In this document: in pieces, positions 32,179 through 39,403 of the stretch
How the letters are laid out: each line of letters begins with the position of its first letter
Position numbering within the stretch: the first letter of the stretch is position 1
NCBI GenBank assembly: GCA_028866775.1
Contig: JAGWHK010000002.1
Location: forward strand, 160,264-224,263
Length of the DNA stretch: 64,000 nt
Source: Microcaldota archaeon
GTDB lineage: Archaea > Micrarchaeota > Micrarchaeia > Micrarchaeales > Micrarchaeaceae
Reading direction: 5' to 3'
Notes under the pieces: model-generated
Databases searched by the model: none
What the model was told of the DNA's origin: nothing
What the model saw: only the letters and a program-made list of their open reading frames with translations
Made by a program: the position numbers and the translations under genes

Positions 32179-32649
32179 TCACTTTTGTGCCTCCTGTTTT
32201 GCCTCGACCTTTGGTGCCGGCATCGCTGGCGCAGTTGCCGGGGCCGCCGCAGCCTGCTTCTGCTCTGCCTTTGCCTTTGGCGCCTGTGCCAGCCTCAGGC
32301 GCTCCGCCCTGAACTTGTCCTCAAGATTGAGATCCGTTATGTAGACGTTGCTAGGGCTTATCGATACACTGAACTCCTTGCCCTTCGCGTTCTTCTTGAC
32401 GAGCGAGCTGACCTTTATCCTTCCCTTGCCAAGATCGACAGCAGTGACCTTGCCAGTGGTGCCTCGCTTGCTGCCGCTCATTATCTTGACCGTGTCACCG
32501 GTGGCGAGCCTAATCGCCCTCCTCTTGATTCCCAGCTTGGTCCTCAAAGACTTGTCAACATGGGCATTAACAAAGTGCTGCCTCTGGTGCAGCGGCGCCG
32601 TAAACCTGAACAGCCTCTGGCTTCTCGGTTTTGCGCTCTGTATCATCAT
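32179..32649 (-). CDS. rpl24: Ribosomal protein L24 (uL24)
   Basis: 156 residues, ATG at 32649 overlapping the L14 stop, after GAGTGATAT. The KOW core TGDTVKIMSGSKRGTTGKVT is preceded by the archaeal N-terminus (KPRSQRLFRFTAPLHQRQHF). The last 35 residues are a low-complexity Ala/Pro/Lys/Gln tail, longer than usual, perhaps flexible on the ribosome surface. Confidence 0.93.
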   Translation of the reverse strand: MMIQSAKPRSQRLFRFTAPLHQRQHFVNAHVDKSLRTKLGIKRRAIRLATGDTVKIMSGSKRGTTGKVTAVDLGKGRIKVSSLVKKNAKGKEFSVSISPSNVYITDLNLEDKFRAERLRLAQAPKAKAEQKQAAAAPATAPAMPAPKVEAKQEAQK

Positions 32650-33047
32650 ATCACTCTAGATGCGATTCCTGCGAGCTTCACGTAGCGCTCGACTATCTCC
32701 CTGGCCATGGCACCCTTGACCTCTGTGCCCACCGCCAGGTTCGTGTCAGTTACAAGTATGCCGGCATTGTCCTCAAAAACAATCCGCATCCCGTTCGCCC
32801 TCCTCATCGGGCTTTTCTGCCTGATTATTACTACTCTGACCTTCTTCTTGATGTACTGGGGGTTGCCGCTCTTAACGCTGCATATGACTATGTCGCCAAT
32901 CCCAGATGCTGAGTATCTTCCCTTCGCGTTTCCGCCCTTTCCCAGCCTGTTGATTATCATGAGAGTCCTTGCACCGCTGTTGTCGGCGCATGTGAGCACA
33001 GAGCTAGGAATGAGATTCCTCGATATCGTAGTAGAAAGACCCTTCAT
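32646..33047 (-). CDS. rpl14: Ribosomal protein L14 (uL14)
   Basis: 133 residues, ATG overlapping the S17 stop (ATGA). 50S protein at the subunit interface. SSVLTCADNSGARTLMIINR and RRANGMRIVFEDNAGILVTD, with PMRRANG, are the signature L14 segments in archaeal form (L23 in eukaryotes). Confidence 0.95.
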   Translation of the reverse strand: MKGLSTTISRNLIPSSVLTCADNSGARTLMIINRLGKGGNAKGRYSASGIGDIVICSVKSGNPQYIKKKVRVVIIRQKSPMRRANGMRIVFEDNAGILVTDTNLAVGTEVKGAMAREIVERYVKLAGIASRVI

Positions 33048-33337
33048 GATTCCTCCCTCGATATCTTTGTAACTACGAAGGCCTTTGTCTTGCTGAGCCT
33101 CCTCGTGGCCGCGATTGTTACATGGTCACCGGTCTTGACCGCCATGCAGAGCGGCGCGTATGCCGCTATCCTCGATGTCTTCCTCAGCGACCTCTCGTAC
33201 TTCTTGAGGAATGTCGTATAAGCGTGCTCGACTATGACGGTCTTGGCGGCCTTGTCGCTGACCACTACCCCCTCGATCTCATTACCGTGGGTCTTGAGGT
33301 GCCCGTGTATGGGACATTTCGGATCTTTGCAGTCCAT
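33044..33337 (-). CDS. rps17: Ribosomal protein S17 (uS17)
   Basis: 97 residues. Binds 16S rRNA. VVSDKAAKTVIVEHAYTTFL and AAYAPLCMAVKTGDHVTIAA, ending TRRLSKTKAFVVTKI, are typical. The start carries CKDPKCPIHGHLKTHG, with Cys and His residues common in archaeal S17. One base separates it from the Rpp29 stop. Confidence 0.94.
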   Translation of the reverse strand: MDCKDPKCPIHGHLKTHGNEIEGVVVSDKAAKTVIVEHAYTTFLKKYERSLRKTSRIAAYAPLCMAVKTGDHVTIAATRRLSKTKAFVVTKISREES

Positions 33338-33338
33338 T

Positions 33339-33638
33339 CTAATCCTTTCTCATCTTGTAGAACCTGAGCGCCTTCTCGGTTCGCTCGTGCGGCCTAAAGT
33401 TTATCTCTTCACCTTTGACATCGAATCGGCGGTTGCCGACCCTGAATCGGAATCCCGATATCAGCTTCACCACCTTGACGATGGTGCCATCGCCGGTTTT
33501 CACATAAAGAAGGTTTTTTGTCTCCCTTACAACACTACCGTTTATACCTATTTGTTTGCGGTCGCGAGAATCGACGACCTCAACATCAAGGCCCACTAGC
33601 TCGTGTATGACGATGTTCTTATTATTATAGCCGTGCAT
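33339..33638 (-). CDS. rnp1: RNase P protein component 1 (Rpp29)
   Basis: 99 residues from ATG at 33638 (MHGYNNKNIVIHELVGLDVE); the frame is open further upstream. Archaeal p29/Pop4 subunit that helps RNase P RNA cut the 5' leader from tRNA precursors. IGINGSVVRETKNLLYVKTG, then SGFRFRVGNRRFDVKGEEIN, is the Sm-like barrel of this family. Location just before S17 is normal in archaea. The genes usually placed before it (S3, L29) are not here. Confidence 0.9.
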   Translation of the reverse strand: MHGYNNKNIVIHELVGLDVEVVDSRDRKQIGINGSVVRETKNLLYVKTGDGTIVKVVKLISGFRFRVGNRRFDVKGEEINFRPHERTEKALRFYKMRKD

Positions 33639-33689
33639 GCATTTAAACCTTTCTTTTCCCTCTCGGAACAAGGATGTAGGATACGGGTA

Positions 33690-33893
33690 TCACGGAGGAT
33701 CAAAAGCTAGCTTGCCTTGCTCCTGGGCTTTGAATAAGTGCTCGACCAGTTTACGATTGTTGGAGGGTGTCAGAGCGCGTATCTCATCCCCACTAAGGTA
33801 TATGCTTTCATATTTGCCCCTTAGAAATGCCCTTAATCTTAGGTTCGCCCTCGCTGCAAATACTCTTTCTTTTCTCGTTTTTGTTTGGTCCAT
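33690..33893 (-). CDS. Small basic hypothetical protein
   Basis: 67 residues: MDQTKTRKERVFAARANLRL, then an Arg/Leu-rich helix, SGDEIRALTPSNNRKLVEHL and a short end. It takes the place where L29 is often found, before Rpp29, but its sequence does not look like L29. The spacing (four bases to the DUF373 stop, about 50 to the Rpp29 start) supports a real gene in the operon. Function unknown; a nucleic-acid-binding role is possible from its charge. Confidence 0.6.
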   Translation of the reverse strand: MDQTKTRKERVFAARANLRLRAFLRGKYESIYLSGDEIRALTPSNNRKLVEHLFKAQEQGKLAFDPP

Positions 33894-33897
33894 AGAA

Positions 33898-35118
33898 TCA
33901 GCGTATGATGACCCGCTCGGCGGACGAAACTATCCTGTCAACCTCGTATCTTATCACATTGCCATAGTCGGTCTTGACGAATATGAGGCCCCTCCTCGAG
34001 TCAACGTCGGTGACCTTGCCTATGAAGGCTCCCAGGTCGTTTACGACCTTCTTGTCCTTCATCCTAGCCTTCCTTATCGCCTTCAGCCTCAGGAACATTG
34101 TGAAGAGCGAGAGTCCGTAGCCGAGCACCACCGCTATCGCGTCAAGCACGAGGAACTGCCAGAAGTAGATCTGCCCTATGAACCAAGATGCGGTGAGGTA
34201 GAGCAGCGCTATAGCTACTACGGAATAGCCTACATAGGTGCCAAGGGCGATTGCGCGGTAGCGCAGCCTCCTGCTCTCCAGGTCTATTATCCTGCCGACC
34301 ATGTAGAGGGTCAGGCTTATCGGGAGCATTATCAGGAAGCCCTGGGCGAATTGCGATGCCGCAACCAGCGGGCTGTTATGCTGCAGGATCGCTGTATTGT
34401 AGCTGCCGAATCCGAGCACCAGTCCGATCACGAAGAATATCATCGAGGTTATGTAGAATATGAAGCTGAGCCTGTCTATGCTGAAGCCAAGGCCCCTGAA
34501 GCTTCTGAGTATCGTCTCCTCTATGCCGAATCCCTTTATTACCAGGTATGCGCCCACCAGCGCCACCGGAAGCTGCCAACCGAAGTTGAAGTAATAGCTC
34601 AGCGCGAACAGCAGCAGGAGCACGGCCGGTATCCCGAACACGATCCTTGCATAATGGGGCTCCTTGAGCTTCTCTAGAACCGTGAAGTAGGTGTTCTCCA
34701 GCGCCTCGGCCTGCTTCATCCTCACTATGTCTACGCTCGAGATCTTGAGCCTGTTCTTGAGCAGCGGAACCACTCTTGCGTCGCTGCTTCCGTCTGTCAC
34801 GAGTATGCATGAATCGGCCTTCACCCTCTCTATCACCATGTCTATCTGGCGGGAGAGCTCGGCGTCAGCTATGTAGCCCTCCTTCTCTGCCCCTGTAACA
34901 GTAGCCACGTTGACAGAGACCCTCTGGGACTTGAGCTCGTCGTATTTACGAACCGCCTCGAACATCGCATTCGAGTCGGGATCCTGGGGGTCGGCCAGCG
35001 CCAGCTTCGAGGCAGCCCTAAGGTTCTCGATGCGCCCTATCAGGGGACCCGTTATCTTGGTCTTCCTGTAGAGGTCGTTGTCGATGTCGACGTTCAGGAC
35101 AAGCACGCGCTCGGTCAT
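33898..35118 (-). CDS. DUF373 family membrane protein
   Basis: 406 residues. N-terminal cytoplasmic part (about 160 residues) with VLVLNVDIDNDLYRKT and SCILVTDGSSDARVVPLL, both conserved in archaeal DUF373 proteins, then six or seven membrane helices, and a C-terminal domain with FVKTDYGNVIRYEVDRI. A TATA-like box (TTTATAAAG at about 35133-35141, minus strand) lies close enough for a near-leaderless transcript. This gene is the first of the run that includes the small unknown, Rpp29 and the ribosomal proteins. Biochemical role unknown. Confidence 0.85.
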   Translation of the reverse strand: MTERVLVLNVDIDNDLYRKTKITGPLIGRIENLRAASKLALADPQDPDSNAMFEAVRKYDELKSQRVSVNVATVTGAEKEGYIADAELSRQIDMVIERVKADSCILVTDGSSDARVVPLLKNRLKISSVDIVRMKQAEALENTYFTVLEKLKEPHYARIVFGIPAVLLLLFALSYYFNFGWQLPVALVGAYLVIKGFGIEETILRSFRGLGFSIDRLSFIFYITSMIFFVIGLVLGFGSYNTAILQHNSPLVAASQFAQGFLIMLPISLTLYMVGRIIDLESRRLRYRAIALGTYVGYSVVAIALLYLTASWFIGQIYFWQFLVLDAIAVVLGYGLSLFTMFLRLKAIRKARMKDKKVVNDLGAFIGKVTDVDSRRGLIFVKTDYGNVIRYEVDRIVSSAERVIIR

Positions 35119-35225
35119 GCCATACCATCCTTTATAAATGCAAATGCAAGGGCTAAAAACCCATCATCTTCTCTTCGAGAATAGCGGAACGAAGGCTGCA
35201 CACCAATAGAGGGCAGGCGCACCGG

Positions 35226-35996
35226 CTATTCGAGCGCCTCCTTTGTGCGCCTGTACTTCTCAGCGGTGTCGATTGCGTATGGTTGGATCCCGGATCTGTA
35301 CCCATATACAAGGCCCTCTGAGGCTGCATGCTGCAGGAAGTCCCTTGAGAGATTGAATGCCCGATCCTTCGGGAACAGCCTGAGAGAGTCCCTGCTGAAA
35401 AGGTATATGCCGCATGATATCAGCTTGGACTTTACCGCCTTTGGGTCTGGCTTCTCCACGAAACTTGATACTCGATCGTGATCCATCTCAACGACGCCGG
35501 ACACGGCAGCATCCTCCACCTCAACTATCGCGAGCGTTATCGGAGCATTCTTTTCCAGGTGGAACCTGTACATCCCCTTCAGGTCTACATCGCATATTTC
35601 GTCTCCATTTATGACCAGTAGGTTATTGCATCTTTGGCCAGATTTCTCCAGGGCATTTCTTATCGCCCCTCCTGTTCCCAAGGGCTCCTTCTCCTCGACA
35701 AAGCTTATATTTTCGGATCTAGCGTAGGTCTCCTCAACGGTCTTCTTTATTATTTCTGACTTGTAGCTTACAGTGATTAGTATCTTCCCGACTCCCAGCT
35801 CTATTACGCGGTCGAGGGGGTAGAACAGTATCGGCCTGCCCCTTATCGTTACCATGGGCTTTGGCGTCTCTTTGGTGATGGGCCTCAACCGTGTGCCCTT
35901 TCCCCCAGCCAGTATTATAGCCAGCTCTGGCGCAGTTGAAACCTGTTTCGGAGGTCGTGCATCCATCGTTTTGTTTTCAGGCATCGGATCACGCAT
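35226..35996 (-). CDS. Sugar-phosphate nucleotidyltransferase
   Basis: 256 residues from ATG at 35996; ATG at 35984 is possible. ILAGGKGTRLRPITKETPKP is the NTP-binding loop with catalytic Arg, followed by PLGTGGAIRN and VINGDEICDVDL (Asp for the metal). Closest in type to mannose-1-phosphate guanylyltransferase or glucose-1-phosphate thymidylyltransferase catalytic domains; there is no C-terminal left-handed helix or acyltransferase domain. It follows priS directly. It probably supplies activated sugar for the glycan locus after 39,404, though the nucleotide and sugar are not fixed by sequence. Confidence 0.88.
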   Translation of the reverse strand: MRDPMPENKTMDARPPKQVSTAPELAIILAGGKGTRLRPITKETPKPMVTIRGRPILFYPLDRVIELGVGKILITVSYKSEIIKKTVEETYARSENISFVEEKEPLGTGGAIRNALEKSGQRCNNLLVINGDEICDVDLKGMYRFHLEKNAPITLAIVEVEDAAVSGVVEMDHDRVSSFVEKPDPKAVKSKLISCGIYLFSRDSLRLFPKDRAFNLSRDFLQHAASEGLVYGYRSGIQPYAIDTAEKYRRTKEALE

Positions 35997-37151
35997 TCAT
36001 ATGAGTGCGGCAGAGCGCTTGAGTATCAGGTATATCGCGGCCGCTGTGTCAAGTTCCTCGCTTGAGCCATTGAATGGCCCATAACTCTGTCCAGAAATCT
36101 CGAACTTGGGTGAACTCTCCACTTTTACTTTAAGTGTGCCCTTTGTGAATGCAACTGCGTCATTCATCGGGTCGAATTTCGAGAGGTCGGATGCAGATTT
36201 GAGCCGCTTTGCGATAAGACCAGTATCGCCGTGGATGGTGTCGGGAAGCCTTAGCAGCTTGTGCACGTCTGTGCTGACGTTCTTGTCTATGGAGTCGCTC
36301 TGGCGCACGGCTATGCTGGATAGGACCTTTGCCCAGAGCTCGCCCTTCTTGGGGATGTTGATCTTGTCCCAGTTGCCTGTAGTTATCCCGAGTATCACCT
36401 CCGCCCTCTTCCTGAAGAGCAGGTTGGCCGTGGGGCGGTCTATCCCCAACGAGGTGAGCTCGCCGATCCCTGTGTTGAGGGCTCTTATGACTCCCCCTGC
36501 GAGCTTGCCTCCCCAGCCATAGTCAGTCGGTTTGGGACCCTCTAGCCGCTTGCCCTTCATGCCTAGGTTAGGGAAGAACGACTGCATCTCTATCCCGTTG
36601 GCGGATATGTAGTCGCTTATCGCCTTGCGCTCGTCAGAGTCCATGTCGAATACGGTTTTGTTGTCAATGTGTATGTGGTAGCCGCGGTTACCGGAGAAGT
36701 TGACTCCTATATCCTTCTCGCCGAACCCGAAATCAGCGACAAGGAAGTCCTCGATCAGCTTGTGGGTCTCGTCCTTGACCCCGTCCAGGCACTTGTCGCA
36801 GACCCAGGAGCGGCCATGCTCCTTCGCGCACGGCAGATTCAGGTCATTCGCATCAAGGTCGAATACAAGTTCGGCCCCGATCCGCCCTTTGTTCTCCATC
36901 GGCCGTCCATCGGGATGCTGATAATGGGCCGAAGATACAGATACAAATGGAGGTGCGTCATTTGTCAGGTATGTCCTGAGCGCCTTCCAGTCACGGAATG
37001 CCATGTGCCTGTAGGAGATCTTCCTCTCGAAGTCACCGAAGCCGAATTCGCGGCGCTCTATCGAGTGGGGGGACAGGTCTCCTGCCTTAGAGTAGTATTC
37101 CTTCAGTAGCCCCCGCACTAATTCAGCTGACTTAGGATCGAGCAAAAGCAC
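35997..37151 (-). CDS. priS: DNA primase small (catalytic) subunit
   Basis: 384 residues, GTG start. Archaeal/eukaryotic primase that makes RNA/DNA primers with PriL. The catalytic Asp pair is in ELVFDLDANDLN (about residue 95), the zinc site uses CAKEHGRSWVCDKC, and NFSGNRGYHIHIDN provides the conserved Ser-Gly-x-Arg-Gly-x-His for nucleotide binding. The third Asp motif is expected near IGVNFS and later. priL is not in the window. Shares a bidirectional TATA box with the gene at 37214. Confidence 0.94.
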   Translation of the reverse strand: MLLLDPKSAELVRGLLKEYYSKAGDLSPHSIERREFGFGDFERKISYRHMAFRDWKALRTYLTNDAPPFVSVSSAHYQHPDGRPMENKGRIGAELVFDLDANDLNLPCAKEHGRSWVCDKCLDGVKDETHKLIEDFLVADFGFGEKDIGVNFSGNRGYHIHIDNKTVFDMDSDERKAISDYISANGIEMQSFFPNLGMKGKRLEGPKPTDYGWGGKLAGGVIRALNTGIGELTSLGIDRPTANLLFRKRAEVILGITTGNWDKINIPKKGELWAKVLSSIAVRQSDSIDKNVSTDVHKLLRLPDTIHGDTGLIAKRLKSASDLSKFDPMNDAVAFTKGTLKVKVESSPKFEISGQSYGPFNGSSEELDTAAAIYLILKRSAALI

Positions 37152-37176
37152 ACCGATACTCTTTTGCAGTGAAAGC

Positions 37177-37184
37177 TTATATAT
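37177..37184. promoter_or_regulatory. Bidirectional TATA box between priS and the 37214 gene
   Basis: TTATATAT reads as a TATA-like box on both strands and is the only candidate in the 62-base gap. Its centre is about 30 bases from the start codon of priS (37151) and about 33 from the ATG at 37214, so both transcripts would be nearly leaderless. Confidence 0.5.
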
Positions 37185-37213
37185 CTGAAATGGGGCTTAT
37201 CTGCTTGATTTCC

Positions 37214-37414
37214 ATGGAGGTCGATCATGACGTCATTACAATAGACATAAAAAGACACGATGGCGAGCTGGAGCTGCTTAGGAACCTGATGCGCTCGCTG
37301 GGATTCAATGGTGAGGTAAAGAACGCACCAAGCAAGGAAAGGGGAAACACGATCGGCGACCCAACCAGAGTGGTGGCTAGATTCGTAAGAAATGGATCAG
37401 CCAATGGGAAGTAA
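37214..37414 (+). CDS. Small hypothetical protein
   Basis: 66 residues from ATG at 37214. An open frame begins at 37169 but that includes the TATA box, so the later ATG is preferred. MEVDHDVITIDIKRHDGELE is followed by LLRNLMRSLGFNGEVKN, giving an alpha/beta pattern, then a polar tail. I do not recognise the family. It lies just upstream of pth2, which has its own TATA box. Confidence 0.55.
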   Translation: MEVDHDVITIDIKRHDGELELLRNLMRSLGFNGEVKNAPSKERGNTIGDPTRVVARFVRNGSANGK

Positions 37415-37431
37415 TCCCCAAGGGGCGGTAA

Positions 37432-37439
37432 TTTTATAG
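37432..37439 (+). promoter_or_regulatory. TATA box for pth2
   Basis: TTTTATAG is centred about 25 bases before the pth2 ATG, which has no good Shine-Dalgarno, so the mRNA is probably leaderless. Confidence 0.55.
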
Positions 37440-37459
37440 CTTGCCTGGCAAGGATTACC

Positions 37460-37816
37460 ATGGACGAGATAAAGCAGGTAATAATTGTAAGAGCGGACAT
37501 AGAAATGGGCCGGGGCAAGGCCGCCGCCCAGGTGGGTCATGCCGCTGTAAGCGCATACCTCGAGTGCCTGAAGTCCCACAAGGATGTTGCCAGCGAGTGG
37601 CTCCAGGCCGGCCAGAAGAAGATCGTCTTGAAGGTTGACACCGAGGAGGCGCTCAACAAGTTCTACGAGGCATTCAGGTTCAAGAAGATACCTTGCTCTT
37701 TGGTGAGTGATGCGGGACTCACGCAACTGCCGCCTGGGACCAAGACCGCCCTCGGCGTCGGCCCGTGGAAGAGCGAGGACATAGACATTCTCACAAGGGG
37801 GCTGAAGCTGTTCTGA
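37460..37816 (+). CDS. pth2: Peptidyl-tRNA hydrolase, archaeal type
   Basis: 118 residues. Releases peptidyl-tRNA that falls from ribosomes. KQVIIVRADIEMGRGKAAAQ, VGHAAVSAYLEC, SLVSDAGLTQLPPGTKTALG and VGPWKSEDIDILTRGLKLF cover the full Pth2 fold with the conserved Lys, Asp and Thr. Its stop is adjacent to that of the convergent ilvE gene. Confidence 0.96.
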   Translation: MDEIKQVIIVRADIEMGRGKAAAQVGHAAVSAYLECLKSHKDVASEWLQAGQKKIVLKVDTEEALNKFYEAFRFKKIPCSLVSDAGLTQLPPGTKTALGVGPWKSEDIDILTRGLKLF

Positions 37817-38737
37817 TCATACGTAGGTGAGCCAACCCTCGAACTCGTGGTCGGTGCCCGATACCACTGCAGAGTATTTCTCCTCAAGCATCCTTGTTAT
37901 CGGACCCGGCTTGCCCGGCCCGACCTTCTTGAAGTCGACGCTGGTTACCGGGGTCACCTCCGATGCGGTGCCTGTGAAGAATACCTCGTCTGCGCTATAA
38001 AGCTCCTCCCTGTGGATCTGCCGTTCCACTGTCTCAAGCCCGGAGTTCTGCGCTAACTTAAGTATCGAATCCCTTGTTATGCCGGGAAGTATGTCAGCCT
38101 CCCTTGAAGGGGTCAGCAGGATGCCGTCCTTCACTATGAATATGTTTTCGCCTGATCCTTCGGCCACATGGCCATTGCCAGAGAGCATTATCGCCTCGTC
38201 TGCCCCCGACTTCTTCGCCTCTAAGTTGGCTATTATGGAATTCGTGTAATTTCCGCTCGCCTTTGCCTCTGGCGGCAGTATCGACGAATTTATCCTCTTC
38301 CATGATGACACCTTGCAACTTATTCCCTTTTCCTTTCCAGAACCGAAATAGGCGCCGAATGGTACTGCTGCTATGAACGTGCTAACCTTCTTCCCCAGAG
38401 GGGAGAGCCCTATCTGGTGGTCGTTGTAGAATGCGAATGGGCGTATGTAGCAGGATTCCAATCCATTCTTCCTTACCAGCTGCGCCGCAGCGTCGCAAAG
38501 CTCCTTATCTGAGCGGCCAAGATCGAGATCGTATATCTTGGCGCTCCTTAGGAAGCGCCTCATGTGGTCCTGCAACCTGAATATGGCGGTTCCCCTTTCT
38601 GCTTTGTAGGCCCTGATCCCTTCGAATATGCTGCTTGCGTATTGGAGAGAATGGGTCAATATGGGAACTGCCGCTTCGGAGGACCCTATGAACTTGCCGT
38701 CGAGCCAAGAATAGCTTTTTGATGAGGATGATGCCAA
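37817..38737 (-). CDS. ilvE: Branched-chain amino acid aminotransferase
   Basis: 306 residues, TTG start. Class IV PLP aminotransferase, for the last step of Leu, Ile and Val synthesis or first step of breakdown. ILTHSLQYASSIFEGIRAYK is the family N-terminal signature; the PLP Lys is in EAKASGNYTNSIIANLEAKK (about residue 155); and EAIMLSGNGHVAEGSGENIF and FFTGTASEVTPVTSVD complete the site. No other ilv or leu gene is near. Confidence 0.95.
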   Translation of the reverse strand: MASSSSKSYSWLDGKFIGSSEAAVPILTHSLQYASSIFEGIRAYKAERGTAIFRLQDHMRRFLRSAKIYDLDLGRSDKELCDAAAQLVRKNGLESCYIRPFAFYNDHQIGLSPLGKKVSTFIAAVPFGAYFGSGKEKGISCKVSSWKRINSSILPPEAKASGNYTNSIIANLEAKKSGADEAIMLSGNGHVAEGSGENIFIVKDGILLTPSREADILPGITRDSILKLAQNSGLETVERQIHREELYSADEVFFTGTASEVTPVTSVDFKKVGPGKPGPITRMLEEKYSAVVSGTDHEFEGWLTYV

Positions 38738-38778
38738 GCAAACACCTAATCTAGCTTGGCTTTAAGCCATTATAAACC

Positions 38779-39345
38779 TTATGTACCCAGATCCCCTTGC
38801 CTGCCACCTGAGGCGCTGTAATGCTTGGAGAACTCCTTTATTGCGACCACAAACGTCGGAGCGAACCTGGACGGATCCTCCTTAACTATGCGCAGGATAG
38901 CCGCAATATCGAATGCCCTGGAATATTGGATCTCGTTGGGGTCGAGCGTGAGTTCCTCCGCCGCAACAGGCACGCTAGTCGTAAATATGGTGAAGATCGC
39001 CTTGTAGTCGCTCTCGTCATAGACAAAAGAGGCGACCTTTCTTATCGGATACTCCTTTCCTATCTCTTCCATCATCTCCCTTGCGGCAGTCTGTTCGGGA
39101 TTTTCTCCAGAGCGGGACTTGCCCCCAACCCCGCAACACCATGTGTCCGGGTACGGATATTTGTCCTTGGACCTCCTGCTCAGCAGGAATTTGCCTTCAG
39201 ACGTCATTGGTATGACCAGGGACACCCGGTGCATGAACATCCGCTCCTTGAATAGGGATTTGGGGCGTGGGGCGACTATGTTTCCCTCCCTATCCACCTC
39301 ATCGATGAGTTCCTCTGATAGTTCCACTCTGAGCCACCTCGCCAC
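38779..39345 (-). CDS. Nudix hydrolase, IPP isomerase-like
   Basis: 188 residues, GTG start. The Nudix box is GKSRSGENPEQTAAREMMEE followed by IGK, a full match to GX5EX7REUXEEXGU. The N-terminal LIDEVDREGNIV and ERMFMHRVSLVIPM and the YPDTWCCGVGG just before the box resemble type 1 isopentenyl-diphosphate isomerase and the related YfcD-like enzymes. It could thus act in isoprenoid supply for archaeal lipids, or hydrolyse a nucleotide diphosphate; sequence alone does not decide. Divergent from the flippase gene. Confidence 0.82.
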   Translation of the reverse strand: MARWLRVELSEELIDEVDREGNIVAPRPKSLFKERMFMHRVSLVIPMTSEGKFLLSRRSKDKYPYPDTWCCGVGGKSRSGENPEQTAAREMMEEIGKEYPIRKVASFVYDESDYKAIFTIFTTSVPVAAEELTLDPNEIQYSRAFDIAAILRIVKEDPSRFAPTFVVAIKEFSKHYSASGGRQGDLGT

Positions 39346-39403
39346 TACACAGATGATATTTAGTCCAAGCAGATTTAAAGTCTTTTAACAAGAAGGAGTA
39401 TCC

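Noticed and set aside
33641-33651. TATA-like GTTTAAATG before Rpp29
   Set aside because: It is too near the likely start codon to give a transcript that includes it, so it is probably chance in an operon.
33637-34677. 346-residue plus-strand frame opposite the DUF373 gene
   Set aside because: Antisense to DUF373 and the small gene, with low-complexity Glu/Tyr composition typical of a shadow frame.
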